From the NCBI RefSeq assembly GCF_001974875.1, contig NZ_MTQD01000015.1, positions 1 through 64,000 on the forward strand: DNA of 64,000 nucleotides, in the 5' to 3' direction. Shown here piece by piece: positions 8,421 through 16,541 of the stretch (positions are counted from its first letter, which is position 1; every line of letters starts with the position of its first letter). The position numbers and the translations under genes were made by a program. Source of the DNA: Pseudoalteromonas sp. EB27 (lineage in GTDB: Bacteria; Pseudomonadota; Gammaproteobacteria; Enterobacterales; Alteromonadaceae). The notes beneath the pieces were generated by a model. It saw only the letters and a list, made by a program, of their open reading frames with translations. It did no database searches and had not been told where the DNA came from.

Positions 8421-10832
8421 TTAAAAATAACCGCGAATGCCTAGCGCAAAGCTACGCCCTGGACGTGGTGCTATATCTTTTACAAATGAGCTGTGCACGC
8501 GTGCTTCTGTATCTGTTAAGTTGGTTCCTCGTAGGTACACAGACATATCTTGGTTTAATACTGAAAGGTCGTAAGAGATGCTTGCATCAACCAATGTGTA
8601 ACCGTCTGTTGCTGTTTCTTGTGGGGCTGTGCGGTCTTGCTTTTGATAGCGAGTAACGTGAATATGCGCACTTAGTTTATCTGTTTGGTAGCTTAGTTCG
8701 CTGCCAAAACGAAGCGGTGGAGTACGGGGTAAATCGCCGCCGTCTTTTAGGCGTGTACGAACGTAATCTGAGAATAAATCTACTTTAAATTCATCTGTTA
8801 ACTGCCACGCAATTTGCGCTTCAAAACCATGTAAAATTACATCGTCTGTTTTAAATAAATAAACAGGTAGCTCTGATGAATGATCGTGTTCGTCAGCGTC
8901 TTCTTCTTCATCGCCATGGTCGTGGCCACTTTCAGCGAATAAACCAGTATCTATTTGGTAATAGTAGTTATCTACTTGGTTGTAGAAGGCATTTAAAATA
9001 AAGCCAATATCACCTTGGGTTTTACGAAAAGTTAAATCGATATTATTGGCTGTTTCTAGGTCTATTGCTTGATCAGATAAACCTAAATGACCGTCTTCAC
9101 CTAAATTAAATAGTGCGCCTACTTCGTAAGTGCCAGTGCCAATGTGCGGCCCAAACGATAACAACTCAGAAGCAGAAGGCGCACGTTCAGATCGCGACAC
9201 AGAAAGGCCTAAATTATAGTTAGGTGTAAAATCCCACACTACGCCTGCCGATAAACTGATTGGTGTAAATTCATGCTCTACGTCAAATACACGAGTGGTT
9301 TCTGCGCTTTCTTCTTGGTCGTGATCATGCTCGTCGGCTTCTTGCGCTTCATCGTGTGCATGAGCGTCAATATTTGGCAGTAATACGTTGCCAGCTTCAA
9401 TTGTTACACGCTCTATACGTCCACCTACTTGCACTAAAAAATCACCAAAGTGCCTTTCTTCCATCAGCGCTACAGCAAAGCTTTCGGTTTCTGATGGAGG
9501 AGTAAAGGCCTCTTCACCTTGCGCTTCAACATCGCTTTGTTTGTAATGAAAACTAATGCCGCCATTCCACTCGCTAAATTGGTTATGTAGTAGGTCTATA
9601 CGTAATTCGTTTGTTTCGTTTTTAAAAGTAGTGCCTACTGCCCCACCCTCAATTTCAGCGTGTTCGTAGTCAGTGTGGCCAACACGCAGGTTTACTTTGT
9701 TTAGCCATTTATTATCTAGGTTGTACTCACCTAATAATTGCACTTTAGTTTGCTCTAAATCAGCAAATACGCTTTCTTCTTCGTCGCTATGTTCTTCCTC
9801 TTCTTCATCGCCGTGCGTATGGCCCGGAATACCGTATTGACGATTAAATTGCTCTACTGCTAAGCCAATGAAGCCGTTATCCATTAAATAGCTAGCGCCA
9901 ACAGTAAAGCCGTCAGACTCTTCATTACTGTTTTCAACTTTGTAATCGCCACGATGCTCTTCGCCGTCGCTATCTATATCAGCAGCTACAGGTACCTCGT
10001 AGTCGTCGGCTTCACGCCAAAACGCATCGGCATAAAAAGCCACCGAGTCTGTACCTGTGGTGGCATTAAACGAGGCAACTTTTTGGTTATCAACCGAGTT
10101 ATGTTCTACGTTCCACTCGCCGCGTGTTGTGCTGTCGGTTGGTACGCGGTTATCTACTACATTTACTACGCCACCAATGGCGCCACTGCCATAAAACAGT
10201 GTTGCAGGGCCGCGTAATACTTCAATTTGTTGTGCTGTAGACGCCTCTGATGCAACAGAGTGATCGGGGCCAACGCGCGACACATCACTGACATCAAGGC
10301 CATTTTGAGTAATAAGTACACGAGGGCCGCTTAAACCACGAATAATAGGTGTGCTGGCTACCTTCCCGTGAAAGTTAGTATTAACGCCTGGAAGTTTTTC
10401 AAGGCTGTCGCCAAGGGTTGCTGCTTGTTGTCGTCTTAGTTGTTCGCCAGATAAAACACTAACAGGCGACGCAGATTCCATTGCCGACATATGAATAGGG
10501 GTTGCTTCAATATCAATAACTTCAATAGGCGAGCGCTTTAAATTAAAAGTAACCGATTGGTTTTCATCATTCGTTATTGTTATATCGCGATGAAGGTGAG
10601 CATAACCAGGGGCTACAACATGTAGCTCTTTTAAGCCATTGTTTAGCTCTGCTATTACAAATTTACCGTTTTCATTGGTGGTTACTTTAAGGTCTGAGCC
10701 TTCAACTTCTACTGTTGCATTGGTAACTACTTTACCTTTGTTGTTTAAAACAACGCCCTCTATTGTGGATGCAAGCACACTTGCAGGTAATAAAGCTGCT
10801 ATGAGAACAGCTAATTGTGATCTACGTTTCAT
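8421..10832 (-). CDS. TonB-dependent receptor, ZnuD-like zinc uptake
   Basis: This 803-residue outer-membrane receptor has a signal peptide (~21 residues), then a carboxypeptidase-regulatory-like beta-sandwich domain (~22-105), a plug (~125-235: SASPVSVLSGEQLRRQ, VEVLRGPATLFYGSGAIGGVVNVV) and a beta-barrel ending with aromatic F at GIRGYF. Several extracellular loops are rich in His, Asp and Glu, such as GHTHGDEEEEEHSDEEE, HAHDEAQEADEHDHDQEE and GHDHGDEEEDADEHDHSSE. Such loops are the mark of ZnuD-type receptors for zinc. It is first in an operon with the AztD-like gene, and two Zur-like boxes lie just upstream. Energy would come from TonB-ExbBD encoded elsewhere. Confidence 0.87.
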   Translation of the reverse strand: MKRRSQLAVLIAALLPASVLASTIEGVVLNNKGKVVTNATVEVEGSDLKVTTNENGKFVIAELNNGLKELHVVAPGYAHLHRDITITNDENQSVTFNLKRSPIEVIDIEATPIHMSAMESASPVSVLSGEQLRRQQAATLGDSLEKLPGVNTNFHGKVASTPIIRGLSGPRVLITQNGLDVSDVSRVGPDHSVASEASTAQQIEVLRGPATLFYGSGAIGGVVNVVDNRVPTDSTTRGEWNVEHNSVDNQKVASFNATTGTDSVAFYADAFWREADDYEVPVAADIDSDGEEHRGDYKVENSNEESDGFTVGASYLMDNGFIGLAVEQFNRQYGIPGHTHGDEEEEEHSDEEESVFADLEQTKVQLLGEYNLDNKWLNKVNLRVGHTDYEHAEIEGGAVGTTFKNETNELRIDLLHNQFSEWNGGISFHYKQSDVEAQGEEAFTPPSETESFAVALMEERHFGDFLVQVGGRIERVTIEAGNVLLPNIDAHAHDEAQEADEHDHDQEESAETTRVFDVEHEFTPISLSAGVVWDFTPNYNLGLSVSRSERAPSASELLSFGPHIGTGTYEVGALFNLGEDGHLGLSDQAIDLETANNIDLTFRKTQGDIGFILNAFYNQVDNYYYQIDTGLFAESGHDHGDEEEDADEHDHSSELPVYLFKTDDVILHGFEAQIAWQLTDEFKVDLFSDYVRTRLKDGGDLPRTPPLRFGSELSYQTDKLSAHIHVTRYQKQDRTAPQETATDGYTLVDASISYDLSVLNQDMSVYLRGTNLTDTEARVHSSFVKDIAPRPGRSFALGIRGYF

Positions 10833-10847
10833 TTGACTACCTTGGTG

Positions 10848-10867
10848 GATGTTATATTATATCAATT
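10848..10867. promoter_or_regulatory. Zur-like box 1 (proximal to zinc receptor)
   Basis: GGATGTTATATTATATCAAT keeps the core of the gammaproteobacterial Zur consensus (GAAATGTTATA-N-TATAACATTTC): the inner TGTTATA-T-TATA is perfect and the outer arms are partly kept. It is 16 bp upstream of the receptor start codon, a repressing position. Confidence 0.65.
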
Positions 10868-10873
10868 ATGTGG

Positions 10874-10896
10874 GAAATGTTATAATGTATCAATAG
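10874..10896. promoter_or_regulatory. Zur-like box 2 (in receptor/merC divergent region)
   Basis: The left half GAAATGTTATAAT matches the Zur consensus exactly; the right half (GTATCAATAG) is weaker. It lies six bases from box 1 and about 75 bp before the divergent MerC-family gene, so Zur could act on both sides. Confidence 0.65.
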
Positions 10897-10971
10897 CAAT
10901 TAACTATTGTTACTTAAATGCCTTTTAAAACGTAAAGCCGTTGTTTAAAAAATTGATGAGTAGAGGAAGTA

Positions 10972-11388
10972 ATGAAGTCGAGTCAAAGTGTTATGGATCG
11001 TATGGCGATTGGGTTATCGTTAATGTGTACAGTACATTGTTTTGCAACCCCGGTTATTTTAGCGCTATTGCCAAGCTTTGCTGTACTGCAAATAGATAGT
11101 GAACAATTTCATTTATGGATTCTTGCGGCGGTACTGCCAACAAGTTTATTGGCATTAAGCTTAGGCTGTAAAAAGCATAAGCGTTTACGTTATATGGCCT
11201 GCGGCGTTATTGGGTTAGCCTTTATGATATGTGCGGTATTGCTAGGGCATGAGGTTGCCGAAAAAGCGTTTACTTTAATTGGGTCGGCGTTTATTGCTGT
11301 AGCTCATTGGTTTAATTACCAACAATGCCTTAAACAAAATGACGATAACTGCCCGTGTTCAAGCGCTGAAACTGATCAGGCAGCTTAG
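10972..11388 (+). CDS. MerC-family integral membrane protein
   Basis: The 138-residue protein has four hydrophobic segments and the MerC-family N-terminal motif with a cysteine pair, CTVHCFATPVI (Cys19, Cys23). The C-terminal tail adds another pair (NCPCSS). MerC of mercury operons moves Hg(II) inward, but chromosomal MerC-domain proteins are usually unlinked to mer genes and their role is open. There are no other mer genes here. It is divergent from the zinc receptor and shares a promoter region with Zur-like boxes, which suggests handling of zinc or another thiophilic metal. Family membership is secure in style; the metal is inference. Confidence 0.8.
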   Translation: MKSSQSVMDRMAIGLSLMCTVHCFATPVILALLPSFAVLQIDSEQFHLWILAAVLPTSLLALSLGCKKHKRLRYMACGVIGLAFMICAVLLGHEVAEKAFTLIGSAFIAVAHWFNYQQCLKQNDDNCPCSSAETDQAA

Positions 11389-11394
11389 CGTTAT

Positions 11395-11430
11395 CAGTGC
11401 TACAAACAGCTAACATGTAGCACTGCCTTT
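11395..11430 (+). terminator. Probable terminator of the MerC-family gene
   Basis: CAGTGCTAC / GTAGCACTG form a 9-bp stem with a 13-nt loop, starting seven bases after the stop codon. The following T tract is weak (cctttcaatattt). Confidence 0.5.
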
Positions 11431-11529
11431 CAATATTTAACTTTGTTTTTTAATAGCCTAAAGCTAAAAGTGAGTTAAAGTAGTCATTCAATATCGATTA
11501 TTACGCTTGGCTTAGGTTAATTAATATAA

Positions 11530-12381
11530 ATGAATACTGCTTTAAAATACTTGCTGTTACTCTGCGCTTTAATGTGTTTTAAATTAAGCGCAAATACCCC
11601 GTACCAGATCCCTAGAAGTAGTGTTATTGAGTTAACTGAGCCTGCTACTAAACGGGTATATCCTGTTTTTATTCAGCTCCCTAAGTCATATAAAAAGCAG
11701 CCTGAAAAAATATATCCGGTTATTTATTTAACCGATGCACCGTATACGTTTCCTATTGTGGCGGGTGCTACACGGTTTCCTATGAATAGCGGCAATATGC
11801 AGGAGGCTATTATTGTGGCCATTAGCTACGAAAAAGGATCTAGAGGGTCTAATAGTCGAATTAGAGACTACACCCCAAATAAGGCTCAAAGCTGGAAAAA
11901 GCAAACCGGTAACGCTCAAAATCATGCGCTGTTTTTAAAAAATACTGTGCTGCCATTTATACAAAGTAACTACCGAGCAAGTAGCACACAAAAAACCTAT
12001 ATAGGTAATTCTTTAGGCGGGTTATTTGGTGCCACTATTTTATTTACGATGCCCGATTTATTTAATAATTATATTATTGGCAGCCCATCGGTTTGGTTTA
12101 ACAGCAATGCAGTATTAGCGCTACAAGCACATAAGCCTAAAGTGCCTACAAAGGTTTATATATCGGTAGGGGCAAAAGAAACGCCAAGCTTTGGTGAAGG
12201 GCAAAATATGGTGGCAGGGGCAAAGCTATTAACGCAAAAAATTAATGCACTTAGCAGTGACAATATTGAATTAAAAAGCGTTGTTATTGAAGGGGCGAGC
12301 CATGCAACCGCATTTCCTACTACAGCAATACAAGGGCTTGATTGGGTGTTGGGAATGACACCAATCGACTTAAATATTTAA
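11530..12381 (+). CDS. Secreted alpha/beta-hydrolase esterase (IroE/Fes-like)
   Basis: The 283-residue protein has a signal peptide (~21 residues, ending LSANT) and one putative-esterase domain. Visible are VFIQLPKSYKKQPEKIYPVIYLTD, the nucleophile elbow GNSLGG (Ser161), and a probable catalytic His in GASHATAFP. It resembles the N-terminal part of the protein at 4180-5376 but lacks the TPR tail. Such enzymes cleave esters, in some cases siderophores, in the periplasm or medium. It stands alone, and no metal box is seen directly before it. Substrate unknown. Confidence 0.8.
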   Translation: MNTALKYLLLLCALMCFKLSANTPYQIPRSSVIELTEPATKRVYPVFIQLPKSYKKQPEKIYPVIYLTDAPYTFPIVAGATRFPMNSGNMQEAIIVAISYEKGSRGSNSRIRDYTPNKAQSWKKQTGNAQNHALFLKNTVLPFIQSNYRASSTQKTYIGNSLGGLFGATILFTMPDLFNNYIIGSPSVWFNSNAVLALQAHKPKVPTKVYISVGAKETPSFGEGQNMVAGAKLLTQKINALSSDNIELKSVVIEGASHATAFPTTAIQGLDWVLGMTPIDLNI

Positions 12382-12549
12382 TCATTCTAGCGTGCTAAAT
12401 AGAGCGCTAACAGCGTTATAAATTTCTCATGTAGAACAGCTATATGTCGATATTTATGCCTTGTTATCACGCTATTTATCTGTCGCTATAAATGCCTAAT
12501 AACTTAACACGATTGGTGTAGCCAATAAGCCCTAAAAGGCATTAAAAGC

Positions 12550-13452
12550 TTAGGCGCTTTCAAGTTCCTTTTTCCAGCTTACCAGCACTTCAATAAACTC
12601 AGGGCCTATACCACAGCAGCCACCAATAATGCTTGCGCCCTGGCTGTGCCATTTTTTAGCAAAGTCTAGATATTCTGAAGGTGAAATATCGCGATACGCT
12701 TGTGAGCCTTCGTTGGCTTTGTAATCGCGTGCTATAGGTGTAAAGCCATTAGCAAACGCCCCTAAAACAACACTTTTATTTTGCTTGGCTAATACTGCGT
12801 TGGTATCGCTAAAGGCTTGCTCTATAACTTCAGGTATTGAACAGTTAAAGAAAATACCAGCAACATTTTGTTGAAGCAAAGCCGTTACTGCGTCACTTAC
12901 CAGCTCACCAGAGCGAAGTGTCGCTTGCTCGCTTATCGCATCAGTTAAAGTAAATGCGTAATAACATGGCTTGTTTGAGCCTTTAAGGACGCTTGCCATA
13001 ACGTGCGCTTCTTCAATACTCGATATAGTTTCGCCAATCCATAAATCTACGTGCTCGTCTTGCGCCTTGTATAGCGTATCTAAAATAGTAAATGCGCGTT
13101 CGCTTTCAAATAGTTCAGGGCGGTAAGAGCCAAACGCTGGTGGTAATGAACCTGCTACTAATACATTTTGTTTAGCATTTTGAGCTACTTCTTTTGCAAT
13201 AACGGCAGCTTGCTGTGCAAGGGCTGCGCCTTGAGCTTGATATAGCTCTTCACCTAAATGAAAGGGCACACAGGCGTAGCTGTTAGCTGTAATTATTTCA
13301 GCACCGGCATCTATAAAACCTTGGTGTGCTTGGGTTACAAAATGCGGGGCTTCTATTAATGCTTGTGCGCTCCAAAGTGGCTGTGAAAACGGTGCGCCAA
13401 TGCGCTTAAGTTCACGTCCCATGCCGCCATCTAAAATAGTTACTTTATTCAT
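12550..13452 (-). CDS. mmuM: Homocysteine S-methyltransferase
   Basis: The 300-residue enzyme transfers a methyl group from S-methylmethionine or S-adenosylmethionine to homocysteine, giving methionine, in the cytoplasm. The Pfam S-methyl_trans fold is recognised from ILDGGMGRELKRIG at the N-terminus, ANSYACVPFHL, the zinc cysteine in FFNCSIPE, and GGCCGIGPEFIEVL with the paired zinc cysteines near residue 280. Length matches MmuM (~310). No S-methylmethionine permease gene (mmuP) is adjacent, so the methyl donor is not settled. It is a single-gene unit on the minus strand, convergent with the esterase gene. Confidence 0.88.
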   Translation of the reverse strand: MNKVTILDGGMGRELKRIGAPFSQPLWSAQALIEAPHFVTQAHQGFIDAGAEIITANSYACVPFHLGEELYQAQGAALAQQAAVIAKEVAQNAKQNVLVAGSLPPAFGSYRPELFESERAFTILDTLYKAQDEHVDLWIGETISSIEEAHVMASVLKGSNKPCYYAFTLTDAISEQATLRSGELVSDAVTALLQQNVAGIFFNCSIPEVIEQAFSDTNAVLAKQNKSVVLGAFANGFTPIARDYKANEGSQAYRDISPSEYLDFAKKWHSQGASIIGGCCGIGPEFIEVLVSWKKELESA

Positions 13453-13578
13453 TGTGGGTTTCTGTATATCTAAACTATATGGCGCTATTCAAACATACTT
13501 TTTAAATAATTATAATGAAACTTCATCAGGTTGAGCATGAATAAAGCTAAACCTATTAAATGAGTTATAAAAATGCAC

Positions 13579-13614
13579 AAAAAAAGCGACTACCTAATAA
13601 GGTGTCGCTTTTTA
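13579..13614 (-). terminator. Terminator after the DUF3297 gene
   Basis: AAAAAGCGAC / GTCGCTTTTT stem, extended by ACC/GGT inside, lies ~16 nt beyond the stop of the minus-strand DUF3297 gene. A and T runs on both sides allow either strand. Confidence 0.85.
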
Positions 13615-13629
13615 GTAAGTATGATTAGC

Positions 13630-13884
13630 TTACTTATAAAAGGCTTCAACAGTGCCTTTTCTTGTAAGTAAAAGAGGTTGTCCGCGACGATCAAGCCCTT
13701 TTGGAGATGCAAACTTTATCCAACCTTCACTGATGCAGTATTCTTCAACATCAAAACGCTCTTTGCCGTTGAACGTGATACCAATATCGTGTTCAAAAAC
13801 TTCTTCCACATGATGTGGGCTACGTGGGTTGATAGAAAGGCGATCTGGTAAAGCAGGTTTTGCGGTAGTGTCGTTCATGGTCAT
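13630..13884 (-). CDS. DUF3297 family protein
   Basis: This 84-residue protein matches DUF3297, a small conserved protein of proteobacteria. Recognisable blocks are LPDRLSINPRSPHH, GITFNGKERFDVEEYCISEGWI and the C-terminal GTVEAFYK. Function is unknown. It has no signal peptide and is predicted cytoplasmic. It is a single-gene unit with its own terminator, between mmuM and the csp cluster. Confidence 0.9.
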   Translation of the reverse strand: MTMNDTTAKPALPDRLSINPRSPHHVEEVFEHDIGITFNGKERFDVEEYCISEGWIKFASPKGLDRRGQPLLLTRKGTVEAFYK

Positions 13885-14073
13885 ATTCTATATTGAATGA
13901 AGTATGCGCTATTGTAGGCAATACAACGCTTTCGCTCAAGAGAGATAGTAGTAAATGTGTTTAAAAATGTACTAATTAATGAGTTGTGTATACAAATGAG
14001 ATTGCGCTTGGAAAATATTTACAGAGGAGGTTTTGAAGATATTCGACTAAATAATTATGAAGGTAAATATATT

Positions 14074-14095
14074 AATGGGTTATCTCTAACCCATT
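14074..14095 (-). terminator. Terminator of csp copy 1
   Basis: AATGGGTTA-tctc-TAACCCATT hairpin directly after the csp copy 1 stop (minus strand). The flanking T tract is weaker than in the other two copies. Confidence 0.65.
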
Positions 14096-14109
14096 CAATT
14101 GTTTAGCAA

Positions 14110-14319
14110 TTAGATGCTAACAATGTTCTCGGCTTGTGGGCCTTTTTGACCTTGAGTAACAGTAAACTGTACACGTTGGCCTTCAGCTAAAGTTTTGAAA
14201 CCGTCGCCAGAGATTGCGCTGAAATGTGCAAAAACATCTGCGCCAGATTCTTGCTCGATAAAACCAAAACCTTTTGCTTCGTTAAACCATTTTACTGAAC
14301 CAGTAGTTGTATTAGACAT
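14110..14319 (-). CDS. Cold-shock protein, CspA family (copy 1)
   Basis: The 69-residue protein is a single cold-shock domain that binds single-stranded RNA and DNA and acts as an RNA chaperone. RNP1 (KGFGFIEQ) and RNP2 (VFAHFSAI) are intact, and length is normal. The protein is identical to copy 2; the two genes differ at several silent sites in the 3' half. It is the last of three tandem copies on the minus strand. A leader of ~185 nt separates it from copy 2, long enough for the long 5' UTR usual in cold-induced csp genes; cold induction itself is not shown by sequence. Confidence 0.95.
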   Translation of the reverse strand: MSNTTTGSVKWFNEAKGFGFIEQESGADVFAHFSAISGDGFKTLAEGQRVQFTVTQGQKGPQAENIVSI

Positions 14320-14470
14320 AATATGTATCCTAAAAAATTAATATAAGTGTGCCTGAAAAGAGGCGATTGAGCCGGAAAAAATAGTTAACTTGAGGATATC
14401 GCGTGGGATTATTACTAAAACAACTCGGTACTAACAAATAAAACAGAACTTCTTTCAAACTAGTATTCAA

Positions 14471-14492
14471 AATGGGTTATTGCTAACCCATT
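14471..14492 (-). terminator. Terminator of csp copy 2
   Basis: AATGGGTTA-ttgc-TAACCCATT hairpin flanked by A and T tracts, between csp copies 2 and 1, so each copy appears to be its own transcription unit. Confidence 0.75.
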
Positions 14493-14505
14493 TTAACGAA
14501 AGCAA

Positions 14506-14715
14506 TTAGATGCTAACGATGTTTTCAGCTTGTGGACCTTTTTGACCTTGTGTAACAGTAAACTGTACACGTTGGCCTTCAGCTAGAGTTTTGAAACCGT
14601 CGCCAGAGATTGCGCTGAAATGTGCAAAAACGTCTGCGCCAGATTCTTGCTCGATAAAACCAAAACCTTTTGCTTCGTTAAACCATTTTACTGAACCAGT
14701 AGTTGTATTAGACAT
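14506..14715 (-). CDS. Cold-shock protein, CspA family (copy 2, hybrid gene)
   Basis: The 69-residue protein is identical to copy 1 and keeps both RNP motifs. At DNA level the gene is a mosaic: its 5' half and promoter region match copy 1, while its 3' half and downstream terminator match copy 3. The switch lies within about 14586-14626, where all three agree. One base in the copy 1-like part is private (gtctgcgcc instead of atctgcgcc). This is the pattern expected from unequal crossing-over between copies 1 and 3. Confidence 0.95.
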   Translation of the reverse strand: MSNTTTGSVKWFNEAKGFGFIEQESGADVFAHFSAISGDGFKTLAEGQRVQFTVTQGQKGPQAENIVSI

Positions 14716-14866
14716 AATATGTATCCTAAAAAATTAATATAAGTGTGCCTGAAAAGAGGCGATTGAGCCGGAAAAAATAGTTAACTTGAGGATATCGCGT
14801 GGGATTATTACTAAAACAACTCGGTACTAACAAATAAAACAGAACTTCTTTCAAACTAGTATTCAA

Positions 14867-14888
14867 AATGGGTTATTGCTAACCCATT
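14867..14888 (-). terminator. Terminator of csp copy 3
   Basis: AATGGGTTA-ttgc-TAACCCATT hairpin identical to that after copy 2, exactly 396 bp away from it. Confidence 0.75.
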
Positions 14889-14901
14889 TTAACGAAAGCA
14901 A

Positions 14902-15111
14902 TTAGATGCTAACGATGTTTTCAGCTTGTGGACCTTTTTGACCTTGTGTAACAGTAAACTGTACACGTTGGCCTTCAGCTAGAGTTTTGAAACCGTCGCC
15001 AGAGATTGCGCTGAAATGTGCGAAAACATCAGGACCAGATTCTTGCTCGATGAAACCAAAACCTTTTGCTTCGTTGAAAAATTTAACTGTACCAGTTGTA
15101 GTTGTAGACAT
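14902..15111 (-). CDS. Cold-shock protein, CspA family (copy 3)
   Basis: The 69-residue cold-shock domain protein begins [17 protein letters not shown], where copies 1 and 2 have [17 protein letters not shown], and has ESGPDVF for ESGADVF. RNP1 and RNP2 are intact. It carries Phe where most CspA proteins have Phe and the copies 1/2 have Trp (VKWFN), both accepted in the family. It is the most upstream copy on the minus strand, and its leader (15112-15270) is a diverged relative of the leaders of copies 1 and 2. Confidence 0.95.
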   Translation of the reverse strand: MSTTTTGTVKFFNEAKGFGFIEQESGPDVFAHFSAISGDGFKTLAEGQRVQFTVTQGQKGPQAENIVSI

Positions 15112-15536
15112 AATAGTATCCTAAGGATTAATAAAAGTGCGCCTTAAATTAGGCAATTTAACAGGAAGAAAACATACATTTAACTGAGGATAACGCGAAG
15201 GATTATTACTAAAACAACGTGGTACTTACAAATAAATAGGGTTTTCTGTCAACCCGATGGCAAGCAGGATAACAGTAAATTAAGTTATATACCAAGCCCT
15301 ATTGTAAATTTATTTTAGAGTAAGTGCTTTATTTGTTTGTTTGTTTTTTAACTAATTAGTTATGATTGAGATGATCTTTTTTACTTCTTAATTAAAGGTA
15401 AATCTATTTTAATCAACGCTTTATGCTTGTTTTTGTACGCGGTTTTAGAGTAGGTGAAATACAGGTTTTAATTGGTTAAAACATAACCTAATTACCTACT
15501 AAATATTTTAATATATATCTGAAATAATCTGATTCA
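15112..15536 (-). other. Intergenic region: csp copy 3 leader and AT-rich spacer
   Basis: About 160 nt next to csp copy 3 resemble the leaders of the other copies (gcgccttaaattaggc, ttattactaaaacaac), so this holds the csp promoter and 5' UTR. The remaining ~260 nt are AT-rich. A weak GTTTTAA-ttgg-TTAAAAC hairpin near 15465-15482 could end the YeiH-family gene. No coding gene is seen. Confidence 0.6.
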
Positions 15537-16541
15537 TTAGCTCCAAATTACAAATCCAAGTATTAATAATGCAATCCAAAGTGTTTCAGCAACAATTAAA
15601 ACAATAGGTTTCATGCCTACTTCGGTAAGTTTTCCTAAATTAGTTTTCATACCTATGGCTGAAATAGCCGCAATTAAAAAGAACTGTGAAAGTTCGTTAG
15701 CGGTTTCAAGCACTATTGTAGGAAGAGAAAAGCAGCTATTTATTATCATAAGTATGACAAAGCCAATTAAAAAACCAGGTACTTTAGGTAATTCTCCGTG
15801 TTTTTCTTTATTTGAGCGATTAATAACAACCATCATAATAAGCACAACGGGTAGTAGCATAGCAACACGCACAAGCTTAGTTAGGGTTGCTATATCGCCT
15901 GTCTCAGGTGATACCGAATAACCAGCACCCACTACCTGCGCTACATCGTGTATTGTGCCGCCTAAAAATACGCCTGCATTATGCGCGTCAAATTCAAGGT
16001 AATTAACCACAATAGGGTAGAGGATCATAGCTAGAGTCGACATGGCTGTTACGCCAATAACGGTTAATAAGGTGTCGCGTTCTTTATGTTCGCTGTTTGG
16101 CATAATAGACGAGATAGCCAGCGCAGCAGACGCTCCACAAATAGCAACCGAACCACCTGTAAGTGCACCAAAGCGCTTTTGCAAGCCAAATGCGCGTGCT
16201 AGTACTACGCCTAAAATAATAGTAGTAAATATAGCGCCCGCTAGCATAAGTGCGGTTTGCCAACCCAGTGTTACTAAATCTCCCAGTGCTATGCGTGTGC
16301 CTAGCAGTACTATACCGACGCGCAAAACCGTGGTGCCAGTAAAGTCGATACCTTTGGCGCAAGGGCTATCGCTTTGATACAAAAATGAGACTGCCATACC
16401 CAGTAACAAAGCAAACAGCATGGCTGGCGCGCCGTAATGCTCACTCAAAAATAAAGCGGCAAGGCCAGTCATTGCAGCAATGCTGGCGCCTTGCCATAAA
16501 GGTGATATTTTACTGCTTAATTTACCACTTAAGCGCTGCAT
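15537..16541 (-). CDS. YeiH-family putative sulfate/sulfite exporter (UPF0324)
   Basis: The 334-residue inner-membrane protein has about ten hydrophobic segments and the family blocks LRVGIVLLGTRIALGDL, GGSVAICGASAALAISSIMP and VFLGGTIHDVAQVVGAGYS. The family is annotated as putative sulfate exporter; E. coli yeiH is controlled by YeiE, which has been tied to sulfite, so sulfite or sulfate export is plausible but not proven. Its start codon overlaps the stop of the dioxygenase gene by one base (TAATG), so translation is coupled. Being last in the operon AKR-dioxygenase-YeiH, it would remove the sulfur product released by the dioxygenase. Confidence 0.85.
   Translation of the reverse strand: MQRLSGKLSSKISPLWQGASIAAMTGLAALFLSEHYGAPAMLFALLLGMAVSFLYQSDSPCAKGIDFTGTTVLRVGIVLLGTRIALGDLVTLGWQTALMLAGAIFTTIILGVVLARAFGLQKRFGALTGGSVAICGASAALAISSIMPNSEHKERDTLLTVIGVTAMSTLAMILYPIVVNYLEFDAHNAGVFLGGTIHDVAQVVGAGYSVSPETGDIATLTKLVRVAMLLPVVLIMMVVINRSNKEKHGELPKVPGFLIGFVILMIINSCFSLPTIVLETANELSQFFLIAAISAIGMKTNLGKLTEVGMKPIVLIVAETLWIALLILGFVIWS

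Larger units (their letters stand above)
14110..14901 (-). repeat. 396-bp tandem repeat carrying csp genes
   Basis: The csp start and stop positions are spaced exactly 396 bp apart across the three copies. The intergenic segments 14320-14505 and 14716-14901 read the same except near the copy 1 stop side, which shows a recent duplication by recombination. Confidence 0.9.

Noticed and set aside
11530..12381. Assignment of the esterase to siderophore hydrolysis and to the zinc locus
   Set aside because: There is no Fur or Zur box directly before it and a terminator-like hairpin separates it from the MerC gene, so it is left as an esterase of unknown substrate.
14320..14901. Identical intergenic segments as a possible insertion element
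   Set aside because: They contain no transposase or terminal inverted repeats; they are csp leaders copied with the gene by recombination.
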